Below the pieces are notes generated by a model. It was not told the DNA's origin. It saw only the letters and a program-made list of their open reading frames with translations, and ran no database searches. A stretch of 64,000 bases of DNA from Streptomyces sulfonofaciens (GTDB taxonomy: Bacteria; Actinomycetota; Actinomycetes; Streptomycetales; Streptomycetaceae): positions 266,057-330,056 of the forward strand of contig NZ_BNCD01000009.1 of assembly GCF_014656295.1 (NCBI RefSeq), read 5' to 3'. Position numbers and translations under genes: made by a program. Numbering within the stretch: position 1 is the first letter of the stretch; every line of letters begins with the position of its first letter. Shown one piece after another: positions 21,101 through 24,687 of this stretch.

Positions 21101-21187
21101 GAAGGCCCACCGGCGCAGTGGCACGAGGCGGGCCCACCGGCAGCGACTCCGCCGAACACGCCCGTGACGACCGAGTCGCGCGGCTGA
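164..21187 (+). CDS. Giant (7007 aa) multi-domain type VII-associated effector with OTU-like and caspase-like modules
   Basis: Probable exported polymorphic-toxin-like protein. Residues 1-245 are a helical ESX/CpnT-like head with hydrophobic segments. Residues 250-960 are a Pro/Gly/Ser/Thr-rich linker. Residues 965-1133 are a permuted-papain-like module with H1013 (VGHASVAI) and C1094 (RNNCVVF). A ~500-residue domain occurs at 1385-1888 and again at 5165-5669. Caspase-like modules carry H2141/C2186 (YSCETG) and H6514/C6572 (MACSTG); a third near 6293-6372 lacks Cys. An OTU-like protease at 2468-2722 has DGDCFF with C2489 and H2719 (RDHYSAV). Three OTU-like copies (near 4708-4883, 4998 and 6775-6948) have lost Cys. 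Residues 2800-4500 are beta-rich and 4503-4623 coiled-coil-like. I recall similar Streptomyces giants being called lonely-Cys-domain proteins. The start is the first in-frame ATG, coupled to the upstream stop. Domain boundaries and activities are inferred by eye. Confidence 0.9.
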   Translation: MAIMASKKVNDLLFGLIGERLLQANEDLAFDSHKAFKQLAKNIRDLSDIVEQTLLGTSTALPPQVGRRYARSMKLFVQDGDTNHLKEFADQLDEIAEGRITTSMNIVESKRAVIAEAIRLLVELLIDAVIAIFSGGSSAGDAAVAKARSRVLILTIMDALLSRTHLMPTLSEAFEEAFMAFAVRLSMLIDAPHGARPKGFDWGQIALDGALGGLAALFHGGISKALDLDGIFKNIFKNDLKNNPFKDFPDDVGSKVDPPPGLGGKNSPDVGGRHSPGPDPSSSPGPDARHLPNSDGPGGPGPVGRNTPGGRARNTPGGRARNTPDAPGGGPKRTTLERVVGKSGSDARNFVAEGGSESLAEGVLGALTGNGFSFSWDSFLGGGISGKVEETLSAGAHGLGQWANRTFSFGNSPNPSAADGVGRGADGPGDGAAHGGAGTGGRAVPPGASAAEGHGAGAPGRSGTGGDAGTGDARSGGSGVRTTSVDEQDPGTVHTGRPDVSGADSTGTGAPHTDAPATHAPAADPAGSHAPGAGNTPRDGGGRPATVSADSAPHQPPRHLAAGDDGNDASHAAGNGSGSGANSSSGAGANSDSGAGANSDSGANSDSGSDQTHRTNQTEQPEQTPQARHTEQDEHTGSTGSTEHTGNAEHTGNAGNTGRTDGVNRPAEPDALPRHDGDDAPATDAPAPAQEGTPDDTPVPGGTSESFEQGPDTTSPTGPPVTPPAVPTSTPSPTPAPATTSAPPPSPVAASSPPTPTSTPTTTPTPVPSATSPAAGGERHHADAVGPEGTRPGPADRAGKGPERAPGSRGGIGPASGIVTTSTSGPFETTSGVPDADAGTAAPASDTQGGTADVGRSGPAADSRPTVESAPFVLGSGSADESGGSDAFEPAVDVLSESGEGTPGVGPDRPEVMSSGFDDDGDSLFGGPADGWAEHGDPGMGVSGFDDDDDDEGTTAGAPPAPDTLEEFVALVEPLRAHLMNTDDWYRQDIRLAVMARPGGSTFAEWRDGQVGHASVAILLPGRAEPVVIGFYPAVDKGYHSVPGGVMGEQDGLLLDPQVRILQTHAINADQLLHAFNYASRNFEASYDLLRNNCVVFVNEFTSAALGRNLVQLHVDAPDALIRALRGASDWRWADGTAPVTELNPDDKETLSLAELHLRMGVRGDAFARAMGWAGTRVALDHQRPLVNGTPTGVQQEQLDLLGSFTTLLAYEMNVRGEESAQALSRRLGESYGTLRTDAAALMEPDATTHPERLLDDLWRDQNGIPVPNLKSDDAIPTVFTPDDPDDVEVLFDADADEATEATEATDDGTTAPAHTPAPSAARTAMPPPAAPGTATTTGTDTGRNTDTDSPGPRGGSGPRDRQEVPPGPRSMLTDPLEPAFDALSEGGEERRGREVADSDLTEGMRRRLDAPAVVGATVRVRDLNGLRFARQAHWGPDTRVQVGALGLSHPDRAALVMRVRGLDDDLADALWKRLDDEPAAPVRVLVHPGYASGDQFGIAAALIADPNLHVVLVGGVQGKPDSSDAIAAFYQGSGIPASQVHRVTAGPGESAGAAARPVAGRILDTVDPRPTSRQRKDLVLGVSDGTKWVARNFTVGVRRAVRRAWGVDDTGFPPQNQEAVRTWLTAQGAEPSRQQDTLVLWSRFSGKKGDAHAEHDTSYEGIRQILTDLATRSTHHGEKPLVIIAGDAYADPTHRDKYRQIVHEARTHGLNVHDLTNFWKGDKNALHTWGGDDRIGQLKLYEYLHRHSRTTRHLGFRSGNLESLALIGHTVRYMEEPRSEGGDRMAQWHAATNSSRTPRGALATGYERIMVKEPPTRTGKVMTRLRAQAAQTPSADRATNPLPDFRRPAWLYGAPHRQPKPDKFFARVEKGFAPDDLRQITDYLLPPPAGTAAAGRPSQAGHGGRPVQTGQTGQTGRGGRPMHGGQSNRDGQTDRGGHTDRGARTDHAGQTARGGRTDHAGQTARGGRTDRGGRTDGGSVTQQQPRRWRGDGTEPITESGAPGRAGAAVDAVPPRPLPTVGSTTPAPAPTPTTGPPPVSRVVVRPVDGPGADEASVRTLDDRLVPDRMVRRYAVREGRGEDARLIGLGSHSAHDQAQRADRWPLVVSSAEYADYDDVRKGFVGPARTRDWDGDASHWFGHGTATRVKLAREDGTSDEVTGREFGRALQRWLDLGPRERPVVLYSCETGRPPEHGGLPVAQHVANVTGRVVHAPTTEAGTAKDGTGRVRPVLYLDENGARGAWSVFAPEPSGERLGELARAAGLHEGPGPVDPRAGLRTLQLVRTLRGTHGTHVEESAGYPDLLRGLAAVDALRWNGVDGAPAERHTDGRMTADLLRRVTRDTLGLGAAADPTPAQYAAVLAAADTARRADPGTPLARLAVPTDTARDHAPPASPATPGESDSTSVAPASEPLHEENAGQERTRVPEGNNGNSGNSGNSTAASTAEGAGKGPAERTPESAPAFETARRLAPAGGRPGLDVLDVAADGDCFFAAVLVGAARQHPGSPPRDTTVGDLRENAARWFAASQAKKDIDALGTDPLQTLVGDLGTPALRHVLGDPDLPPLSPDQQTRVADGVARQVEADRAAGRTTDREAVRARLTDQQHGDLLRGRLRFELSLGGPEAQRYWGRLLDTAYPRWAADGAAPTLAEISGASTADLVERAIRDVRLWNTPFFDHAVPAVAGYLDVNVVVAQDDPARDVALLPDADRTLYVHYNGRDHYSAVSVPARQGGRQAQPRDSAAASKPPTPARVRRVRFADDPPAEPKHDTGTPPGHPTDEAAEASEAAEAQDPFVRIETQLDLHRPPRLDRALLPPSVSGRPVVFSDGSRLPGYLTGEHGGDATDGSYGPSAVTLRGIDDVVDEIGGHFALDRSAEPLADLAQALHGTPRVFHGDGYESPPFVDAHGRVRVLRVATRPHGNWERFADVHGDPVRVDVGDRSQVTFGAVKSVSTTHRLAPSVAVGPPGGPAAYGRVGGAVGYQRAFEFGMQDQTHSRGETRRTDGSHVHLDDVHYDVWLSGAPSAVSRSGLPRPFFPGDPHLSFGVRGGLSVRIPDGETAREEPGRVPRTMELGPGSNYRLVHSEGFGSVARIRNWALRKVGAAPGTPAYAETAGFFTSENFQRMADRMAHGQVSSRQLVADDGTGTPMGAFVVDRVVPGRARLLTETSAAELRHFVQQTVKNERTLSKTYSQEVNAVIGPSFDLLGFFGHAANLRAAFGFLGRYRRSTTHGAVFGGSGARRIGGRAKQVPTALYLVDKTVYVRRTGDAEATPFTTWSLDRMTRTEARRLAGWDDGTAERGKSGNEPFAPVYLTDDDPAVLGMARPEAFTYGNGDLVRTGTDADRPRSVLESFTDQVIRAAADTYPGMIAPLEEFGDPSDPRWRNADHYRMALQNTLNVITALSEHSVAGNLEALVSTGLRIGLVVPGRFTRAYRWVWIDGRLTDRRYEGTQNDLILRGSAPGTERLDGLQQVARGTDVGFEASVALRDTEQDAAGAPKNIGTARLGPVWGRGRSSRSGYGPSVSHEAMSITAAGSQLHSYRVELSAQVGGYWRFRSLWRGIGSLGLLGTHFFVRSEPGTHLVGGDAGAPVVGRVVLAVPDEHTPDTDPHAAPRGRRRPRVRSERMDPEQAAALAAGRTRDASAGHGPDAFGDESPQTLSVGAHEELVNSVEEVLKDASGDSWHFTTIGAAPHDSAVRPFQPQYLAGGFDQTSGPAGSRITGLFGKGPYLNRLGALVHRTRVVDPVVVSKPVKVENDLTISASHDVSHAVTHTHTFTVSGTGSLAHSHPVGPSLSGSYGLLGGWGRSRGETRTVTRTSTSEMELDDEGHKVLVSADVQHDIVASVRTDGVLSPLHRLATFSRATAVGRRLTFAADWLGHLPEKAAHRLGLIQDRLGEVPRYTAQAWRLPRWLRENPFGSYPANPMDATQVLADFDEQLDGLDVDTASRERIHALVTPRALRALRDELAATGTSTRTRIGGWGWRSLRIGGRTAALRMELVAGEPTFSGLDHSVSLLDMRFATETVGDRLTRTRDRSLGANVGESVRTDEPVVSAAGPTYGESGSSSASSSAARSTSRMAMNWFGANEPHANFHTPYRLRLTLDLGGRTLAEAEGDVGRLREQLPISLAAPVPAQAGQDDPLGTPALDDPRPDVAVWRPGTVTRGTVDAWRSDGGARPPFELPANGYMVRRIVGLNGLRAAADLAVAQAYGADPVSTPEKPVPDGALRAAAGIATATAQGAVPPVPPGARLSGTALDEAVARARRTGLTRPGTAPALALHEGTSNSALTSFYRDTTTAEGYPVEGLSEDTLVGGADGGIRFYSRPDFSRAKLLSVAPDTVMESPTRHTAGSDTSVSRSGVQESVVGGQPALATDPAGSVLPQAAGTGVNTGETDGRSLGGSDTAWLNVKPKAGRSFLFAVPTDWLGVAEVHRHVKDSRAGTWLAEHLNPFGHVRQGPRAVEAGTTVLAWIREDVARDLGLISDDTFPPQVADAWSQVAKAGGAWTDADKAYWDHRRATAELRDRHAALRHARAAAKMRLERALGAGAATGRDGAEPRGTGSTAVPQDAALARRQLNEVTAELKDVRRALHTAYTAMRSELRRAEAEAADFHRVRAEADRLTRWHRLPAEPAEPGAPARRAGLTEPEPVVYRPLPPPPPQSGVEPLPRYTTGAPAAEAAHGTKDEAGPGGPGTLTSPSGLRYTLHDVPADGDAFYHALAEGLHRLGPAGPDRPAAGEGPKRQEAAGGLRDLLAARLGHPDNADLLAFTAPDTEDGFSPAELADAGVSFGADTPERREWDATGKLPLHARLPGGARARLAALSLARPGAADDGGGWDHGAADLLPALAARTFGVRLTVVRDDGGFQDFAPRAEAADALPHLVLHLKDRHYRLAVPEGTAPSRPPLPASRPARDAATTSGGTRDTEDTAGTQDTAGTEGTGEGTAAADTTAVPEDAPGRPAHREVPWRTGARDGWRVRADARGSVLTGPDGARYDLVPHTGDGNGFWPSLATALHPDRERDPVGLVRGARLPSTAALDRDATFTHDELRRAGVVLDAEQSERFRRDGGRIPSDVALRPAQERALLRTQLHTARRWDDTTARMAARLAADVHRATVTVVEEDGSAHTHTAPDAVAGRTATLYRRGSEYLLARPRPEPARVPADHLEPASGALGEGGEERRGREVADSDLTEGMRRRLDGPAVVGATVRVRDLKGLRFARQAHWGPDTRVQVGALGLSHPDRAALVMRVRGLDDDLADALWKRLDDERPARPRVLVQQGYATGDQFGIAAALIADPNLHVVVVAGLDVEKSKPGTARTIADFYLASGVPPAQVRLVEARGRRLEEVGQREAESILGRKLPGDFNDHRKVLLRINAGTKWVAGNFTVGVRRAVRKAWGVDDTGFPRQSQEAVGTWLAGQGAVPSPHQDTIVLWSRFSGKKGDAHAEHDTSYEGIRQILKDLATRSTHHGENPLVVIAGDAYADPAHRDKYQQIVQEARAQGLNVHNLTNFWKGDKDALRTWGGDDRIGQLKLYEYLHRHSRTTRHLGFRSGNLESLALIGHTVRYMEEPNSAGGDRMAQWHAATNSLRTPWGALATGYERILVAEPPTRTGKVMTRLRDQAARMSRADLARNPLPDFRRPAWLYGASHRQPKPAKFFGRVEKGFSPEDRRQIADYLLPPRARATTAPRTTTAPRTTTAPHDGPVRPGPAPADPVMPVAVHPADAPRRRSGTLVDDPFDADQARRWKIRKLTSAIGRMLSDPGVDAVRRQDEAARMAAEVGRLRRALLDTDLTAFLSGPDMDLEEGLDARQTRIRELRIALSGRGTDVPPSQDLLEELAVLHAEAAQIRAELRRREEEVPHSQRMVPSLADMRITRLLVSGGDPEKVLQEMWAENSDLSERSRRLAPAGPGGTGADDDGRDAVRLLVEHRGERAEEDLRVYHTLARRRGVWDRVDQTLALNLVMAERRAKQLGARDMLAARERIASTPATAGLYALPDAEAEPFLEAVHRHLAGGMSLVSHVALDGEANGGPLLTALTAGPDVPLGEVLASAAGAPPVAAPEERSLPAALVSTRYQRGGAAHPGGAVIRWKPAVRERTVHTFTADDVRAPADPGHGATLSSLYPLLAHGDSNAVRLALAEATGFAADRELRRRFAAGRPATDAHFGALIHGDLRWRDVQEVVLTHSDAASERQARLHKERLERFSRQHGLGLRVSLTRVPAARPADSGPGQDPSEPVSTALTADTGSGRGTVGRDYTPLLEREAGGLDGLVTHEVALAEERRSGYALTMSRAPWSAPGTPAPFLVKALGTPGGITVQLGDGTTTTLDPGEFADLLADDPDLRQAPPGTPVVLAVPFGGAHGLDLPRLVAARTGREVWSVSGPVEVVPAVGGKRLITRFRPADRAEPVGNWIVSRPGDLPRGDGAADGAAVVPGVIRAVDGDIVLDTDVVTHTITGPDHRSVGRASHTPAAQGEREASQQELHRRLGFLPAELVGGRLRTTSEQERDLPWAQDVAEGRTPYFFNAHADSAAVDLVTVVGGPKQSGGRSALRTVRVGGSEFGRYLRRRPSLARLAPGTPVVLMACSTGDGTADGTRPVAQLVADKTGRVVYAPTGPSNVDALVAPGQRKRTPGWERFEPRTRPAQGAVQDGRPGATAAHGAPAPGTHPPAGLVLTGPATEAPADPQPAVPGAEGAVPEREVGTGREADDVREAETVRKADPDREQDPDRAEDPDREQGPGQEEGPGQEEGPGQAEGALDAAVPAREGEAPYTVSGPSELTAPDGTVLDLSGAPGAGSGFVDALADALERDGGTVRGLSPEPGESPADALRRTLAAGLTEADAPDGPLPVDGVEVSIAALDAAGIALGAPERAQAELLGGRLPLAEAGLAPHRQLAVLLRSSHDRNDSVARAAASVAAGVLPIGLHLVDTRSGAVTRFPGADGQAPVVLATDGNGFRAALPRPGAAVPDVPDDVTPAGPRPDGADGRRQPAPSEGPPAQWHEAGPPAATPPNTPVTTESRG
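4317..5827 (+). repeat. Intragenic long duplication, copy 1
   Basis: This segment encodes residues ~1385-1888 of the giant protein and is nearly repeated at 15657-17170. The first 60 bases after 4321 are identical to those after 15661, and long stretches such as YEYLHRHSRTTRHLGFRSG are the same in both copies. The domain has an N-terminal Rossmann-like half (SGDQFGIAAALIADPNLHVV) and a C-terminal half with the pattern SLALIGHTVRYMEE. I do not recognise the family; a GT-B-like glycosyltransferase fold is a guess only. Confidence 0.85.
15657..17170 (+). repeat. Intragenic long duplication, copy 2
   Basis: Second copy of the ~500-residue domain at 4317-5827, encoding residues ~5165-5669. The offset is 11340 bases at the left end and 11343 at the right end, so there is a net 3-base length change. 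Divergence clusters around 15940-16250, where the protein differs (DVEKSKPGTARTIADFYLAS against QGKPDSSDAIAAFYQGS). The flanks are near-identical, which suggests a recent duplication or gene conversion. Confidence 0.85.
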
Positions 21188-21211
21188 GTCGCGAGGAAGG
21201 AAGGACAGGTC

Positions 21212-21997
21212 GTGAACGGCCAGAGAACGGAAGCGGCCCCCGAACGGGATCCGCGTCGGCCCCCTCGGTCCCCGGGCCCCGACGGCACCGGAGCCGGTGC
21301 GGGCTCCCGGGACGCGGAGACCGGGGCGGCGCCAGGGGGTGCCGGAGCCGGTGCGCGGGAGGACCTCGGCGGGTGGGCGGCACGGCTGCGCGCGGTGCCC
21401 GTCGGCCCGGACGCCGTGCGCCCGGTGCCCGACAGCGCCGGACTCCCGGAGGCGACCGACGAGGTCCGCGAGGCGGCCCGGCTGCTCCCCGACCACTGGC
21501 TGGGCGTCGTCGACCCCATGTGGGACGACACCCAGGACCCCCCGGCGTGGGCGATCGTGGGGCAGTGGCGGTCCGACGCCGACGGCGAGGTGGTGGAGTG
21601 GGCCGACAACCCCGACCACCGCCCCTCGCCCGCGATACTCGGCTGGGAGGAACCCGAGGACGCCCTCGACGCGGCGGTCCAACTGGCGGCCACCGGATAC
21701 GGTCCCGCCGGTGAGGTCGCGCGGGTGCTCGCCTCGGCCGAGGTCTCGGTGCTGGTGGACGCGTCCGGCGCGCCCGTCACGGCATCGGCCCCGGACGGCA
21801 CGGCGGTGGTGCCGGTCTTCAGCTCGCACCCGCATGTGAGGAAGATGGGTGCCTTGCGGCACCGGGTGGTCACGGCCTCGGAGCTGGTCGCACAGATCCC
21901 CGAAGGGCACCGGTTGTATCTTAATCCGGCGGGGCCGGTGGGGTTCGTCGTGGACCACGGTGCGCTCCTGGAGGCGATCCGGGAGGCGGCCGCGTAG
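21212..21997 (+). CDS. Type VII secretion system-associated protein, paralogue 1
   Basis: 261 residues with a GTG start behind the strong ribosome site AGGAAGGAAGGAC at 21192-21206. A disordered Pro/Gly/Ala-rich N-terminus (to ~residue 75) precedes a conserved domain with EAARLLPDHWLGVVDPMWDD, AWAIVGQWRSDADGEVVEW, DHRPSPAILGWEEPEDALDA and a C-terminal YLNPAGPVGFVVDHGALLEA. This pattern matches the actinobacterial family usually called type VII secretion system-associated protein. The biochemical role is unknown; a chaperone or secretion-accessory role is inferred from its constant position beside ESX-type effectors. It lies 24 bases after the giant gene and is followed by a close paralogue, so it is probably in the same operon. 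Confidence 0.85.
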   Translation: MNGQRTEAAPERDPRRPPRSPGPDGTGAGAGSRDAETGAAPGGAGAGAREDLGGWAARLRAVPVGPDAVRPVPDSAGLPEATDEVREAARLLPDHWLGVVDPMWDDTQDPPAWAIVGQWRSDADGEVVEWADNPDHRPSPAILGWEEPEDALDAAVQLAATGYGPAGEVARVLASAEVSVLVDASGAPVTASAPDGTAVVPVFSSHPHVRKMGALRHRVVTASELVAQIPEGHRLYLNPAGPVGFVVDHGALLEAIREAAA

Positions 21998-22085
21998 GGC
22001 ACCCACCCACACCATCCTGCCGCCGCCCGGGGAACCGGGCCGGGCGGCTGCCGCCCAGGTCATCACAGGCAAGGACGAGAACCAG

Positions 22086-22874
22086 ATGGAGACGCCCCCC
22101 AACCGGCCCGCGGAAGAGGCCGCCCGGCCGCGGGACCCGGTGGACGCGGTGCAGGGCCCCGGGACCCCCTCGAACACCGCACCGGCCGCCGTACCGGCCG
22201 CCGGGAGCCCCTCGCCGCCGACCGCCGCGGCAACGGTGGACGCACCGCGGGTGCCCGACGACATCCGCGAGGCGGCCCGCCTCGCCCCGGACCACTGGCT
22301 GGGCGCGGTGGACCCCGGGTGGACGGGTGACGAACCGCCGCCGGACTGGGCGCTCATCGGCGAGTGGCGGTCGGGCCCGACCGGCCAGGTCGAGGAGTGG
22401 CGGCCCAACGACGACTACCGCCCCTCGCCCCGGATGCTGGGCTGGCCGGAGCCCTCCGACCCGGTGGACGCCGCCGTCCAGCTCGCCGCCACCGGCTACG
22501 GGCCCCGGCAGGACGCCGTCCGCGCCCTGGCCGCGGCCGAAGTGACCGTGCTGCGTGCTCCCGACGGCGGACCGCTGGTCGCCACCGGCCCCGAGGGCAC
22601 CCCGGTGGTACCCGTCTTCACCTCCGTCCCCCACCAGCCGTTCGCCCGAGGGCTGGCCCACGAGGCGGTGGCCGCCGGCGAACTCGCGCACCGGTGCGCG
22701 GGGGACGGCACCGCACTGAGCGTCAATCCCGCAGGCCCGGCCACCCTGGTCGTCGGTGCCGACGAGGTGCTGGGTGCCCTGGGCGGCACGCCCCCCGGCG
22801 ACGGCTCCGGCACCGCGGCGGCCGAGGCCGCTTCCCACCCCCACCTCGCCACTTCCACCGGAAGGACGCCATGA
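22086..22874 (+). CDS. Type VII secretion system-associated protein, paralogue 2
   Basis: 262 residues, ATG start preceded by AGGACGAG. It shares the core of paralogue 1: DDIREAARLAPDHWLGAVDP, DWALIGEWRSGPTGQVEEW, DYRPSPRMLGWPEPSDPVDA, VQLAATGYGPR and a C-terminal LSVNPAGPATLVVGADEVL. The reading frame is open further upstream, but the conserved domain and the ribosome site favour 22086. The stop overlaps the next gene's start as ATGA (22871-22874), typical of translational coupling. The pair clearly arose by tandem duplication with later divergence at the ends. Function as for paralogue 1: secretion accessory by association only. Confidence 0.83.
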   Translation: METPPNRPAEEAARPRDPVDAVQGPGTPSNTAPAAVPAAGSPSPPTAAATVDAPRVPDDIREAARLAPDHWLGAVDPGWTGDEPPPDWALIGEWRSGPTGQVEEWRPNDDYRPSPRMLGWPEPSDPVDAAVQLAATGYGPRQDAVRALAAAEVTVLRAPDGGPLVATGPEGTPVVPVFTSVPHQPFARGLAHEAVAAGELAHRCAGDGTALSVNPAGPATLVVGADEVLGALGGTPPGDGSGTAAAEAASHPHLATSTGRTP

Positions 22875-24325
22875 CGGCTTCCCCATCGCCCCCGCACCGC
22901 GACGGACAGGGACCTGCCGCCTCCGCGGCACCCGCGTCCGGCACCGCCGCACCCGCCGAGTCGACCTCGCGGGCCTCCGAGGCCGAGACAGCACTCCTCG
23001 CCGAGTCGGCACCCACCGCGGCTCCGTCGACCGCCGCCCGGGCGGACCGGGACCGACCGGAGGAACCGGAGTCAGAAGAGGGGGCGGCCGGGACCGGGCC
23101 CACCGAGGAGGCGGCAGCGGCGCCCCCCGCACAGGCAGCGGCCGGGCAGAAGGGTGCCGAAGCGAAGGCGGCCGAGACCGACGCCCAGGCCGACACGGAC
23201 ACCGACGCCGACACGGACACCGACGCCGACACGGACGCCGAGGCCGACACGGACACCGGCACCGACACCGGCGCCGAGGCCGAGGGCGGCTCCGCGACCG
23301 GCACCGCGACCCCCGCCGAAGCCGCCGCCGAGGCGAAGGCCGGCACAACGATCGGTACCAAGGCCGGTACCAAGGCCGAGAGCGGCCGGGAGGCGGAGGC
23401 ACGCGCCGCCACCGCCGCGGAAGCCGCCTCGGAGGCGGTGGCCGCCGAAGCCGCCACCACGGAAGCCGCGGCCGCGCCCGGGCGGCCACGCAAGAGCATG
23501 CTGGCCGGCGCCGCCATCGCGGGTGCGCTGCTGATCTCCGTCCCGTTCATGCTGACCGGGAACGACGGCGGATCCGACAGGGCCGCCAGGACGAACGCGC
23601 CGGCCGGGACGGTGCTCTCCGACGGCCAGGTGGCCGGCTCGTCGTCGGGTGTCTTCAGCCCGGCGTCACCGTCCGCGGACGCCGGGCGCGGGCACCACCC
23701 GAAGCACCCGGGAGCAGGGTCCGCCGGGGCACCGTCCGGACACGGAACCGGCTCCCCGGGTGACGAGAACAAGCCCGGCACCGACAGCGGGACCGGATCC
23801 GACTCCGGGTCCGACTCGGGGTCGGGATCCGGCTCGGGTACCACGCACCACGACACCACCTCCAACACGCCGACGAAGACAGGCACGTCGTCCCACACCA
23901 CGCACCCCGGCGGATCCTCCGGCAGCTCCGCCACCGTCCAGTACGTCACACGCATCAGGGGCCATGCCTCCGGCCGCTGCATCGACGTCCTCGACGGCGG
24001 GCAGGGCAACGGCACACCGCTTCAGGTGTGGGACTGCGGCGGCGTCGCCTGGCAGCAGTGGAGCTACTACTCCGACGGCACCTTCCGCACGATGGGCAAG
24101 TGCATGACGCTGGCCTCCGGTTCGACCGCGAACGGCACCCCGCTCACGCTGTCGGACTGCAACGGAAGCTGGACACAGCAGTTCCGCCTGGTCTCGGCAC
24201 AGGACCTGGTCAACCCGCACGCCGACAAGTGCGTCGACGCGAAGGACCAGGGGACCGCCAACGGCACCCGGTTGCAACTGTGGACCTGCAACGGGCAGGA
24301 CAACCAGAAGTGGAGCAGCTTCTGA
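22871..24325 (+). CDS. Membrane-anchored protein with C-terminal ricin-type beta-trefoil lectin domain
   Basis: 484 residues. The N-terminal ~200 residues are Ala/Glu/Thr-rich with short ADTDTDADTD-type repeats and no hydrophobic stretch, so they are probably cytoplasmic. A single membrane segment follows near residues 215-235 (SMLAGAAIAGALLISVPFML), then a Ser/Gly/Thr linker (to ~360) and a beta-trefoil lectin domain (~360-484). The trefoil shows three repeats with the family's QxW-type signatures (WQQWSYY, WTQQF, NQKWSS) and paired Cys (RCIDV/WDC, KCMTL/SDC, KCVDA/WTC). The predicted topology is type II with the lectin outside. The start overlaps the previous stop, so it belongs to the type VII operon. 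It may bind cell-wall or surface glycans where the effector is exported; that role is inference. Confidence 0.85.
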   Translation: MTASPSPPHRDGQGPAASAAPASGTAAPAESTSRASEAETALLAESAPTAAPSTAARADRDRPEEPESEEGAAGTGPTEEAAAAPPAQAAAGQKGAEAKAAETDAQADTDTDADTDTDADTDAEADTDTGTDTGAEAEGGSATGTATPAEAAAEAKAGTTIGTKAGTKAESGREAEARAATAAEAASEAVAAEAATTEAAAAPGRPRKSMLAGAAIAGALLISVPFMLTGNDGGSDRAARTNAPAGTVLSDGQVAGSSSGVFSPASPSADAGRGHHPKHPGAGSAGAPSGHGTGSPGDENKPGTDSGTGSDSGSDSGSGSGSGTTHHDTTSNTPTKTGTSSHTTHPGGSSGSSATVQYVTRIRGHASGRCIDVLDGGQGNGTPLQVWDCGGVAWQQWSYYSDGTFRTMGKCMTLASGSTANGTPLTLSDCNGSWTQQFRLVSAQDLVNPHADKCVDAKDQGTANGTRLQLWTCNGQDNQKWSSF

Positions 24326-24374
24326 GCGGTCACCGGACCCGCTGACACCCGGCCCGGTCGACCCGGACCGCCCA

Positions 24375-24408
24375 GGACCGCCCCGGCCGCGTTCGACCGG
24401 GGCGGTCC
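24375..24408 (+). terminator. Hairpin terminator after the type VII effector operon
   Basis: A perfect 12-bp stem, GGACCGCCCCGG (24375-24386) with CCGGGGCGGTCC (24397-24408), and a 10-base loop, 50 bases after the lectin-gene stop. It lacks a clear U-tract, as is common in Streptomyces. Confidence 0.65.
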
Positions 24409-24491
24409 GTCCTGACGGCGCCCCTGGTCGCGGCCCGGGCCGCGGGGCCCGGACCGGGTGCGCCGCGGCGAGCGGCGGGAGCACAAGTATC

Positions 24492-24521
24492 TTGACATCG
24501 AGCTTTATCGCCGCGCAGGCT
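24492..24521 (+). promoter_or_regulatory. Candidate promoter of the RraA-like gene
   Basis: TTGACA at 24492-24497 and CAGGCT at 24516-24521 with an 18-base spacer, ~165 bases before the ATG at 24688. The -35 is a perfect consensus and the -10 is weak. It sits just after the terminator, in a locally AT-richer patch. Confidence 0.35.
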
Positions 24522-24687
24522 ACCCATGGATCCCCTGCCGATCGAGGTGGTCGCGCCCGCGGCCCGAAGCAGCACCTCCGAAGCCCCGGGGCCCGGTCGT
24601 CCGGCTGAAGAGCGGTGTCGACGCCGAAGCGACGTGAGACTCCAGTCCCCGCCGACGCGGGCCTGAGAAAGGCTAGGAAAGAAGAGC

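Larger units (their letters stand above)
24326..24687. other. Intergenic region between type VII operon and RraA-like gene
   Basis: 362 bases holding the hairpin terminator at 24375-24408 and a candidate promoter at 24492-24521. I see no further coding potential or structured RNA. Confidence 0.5.
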
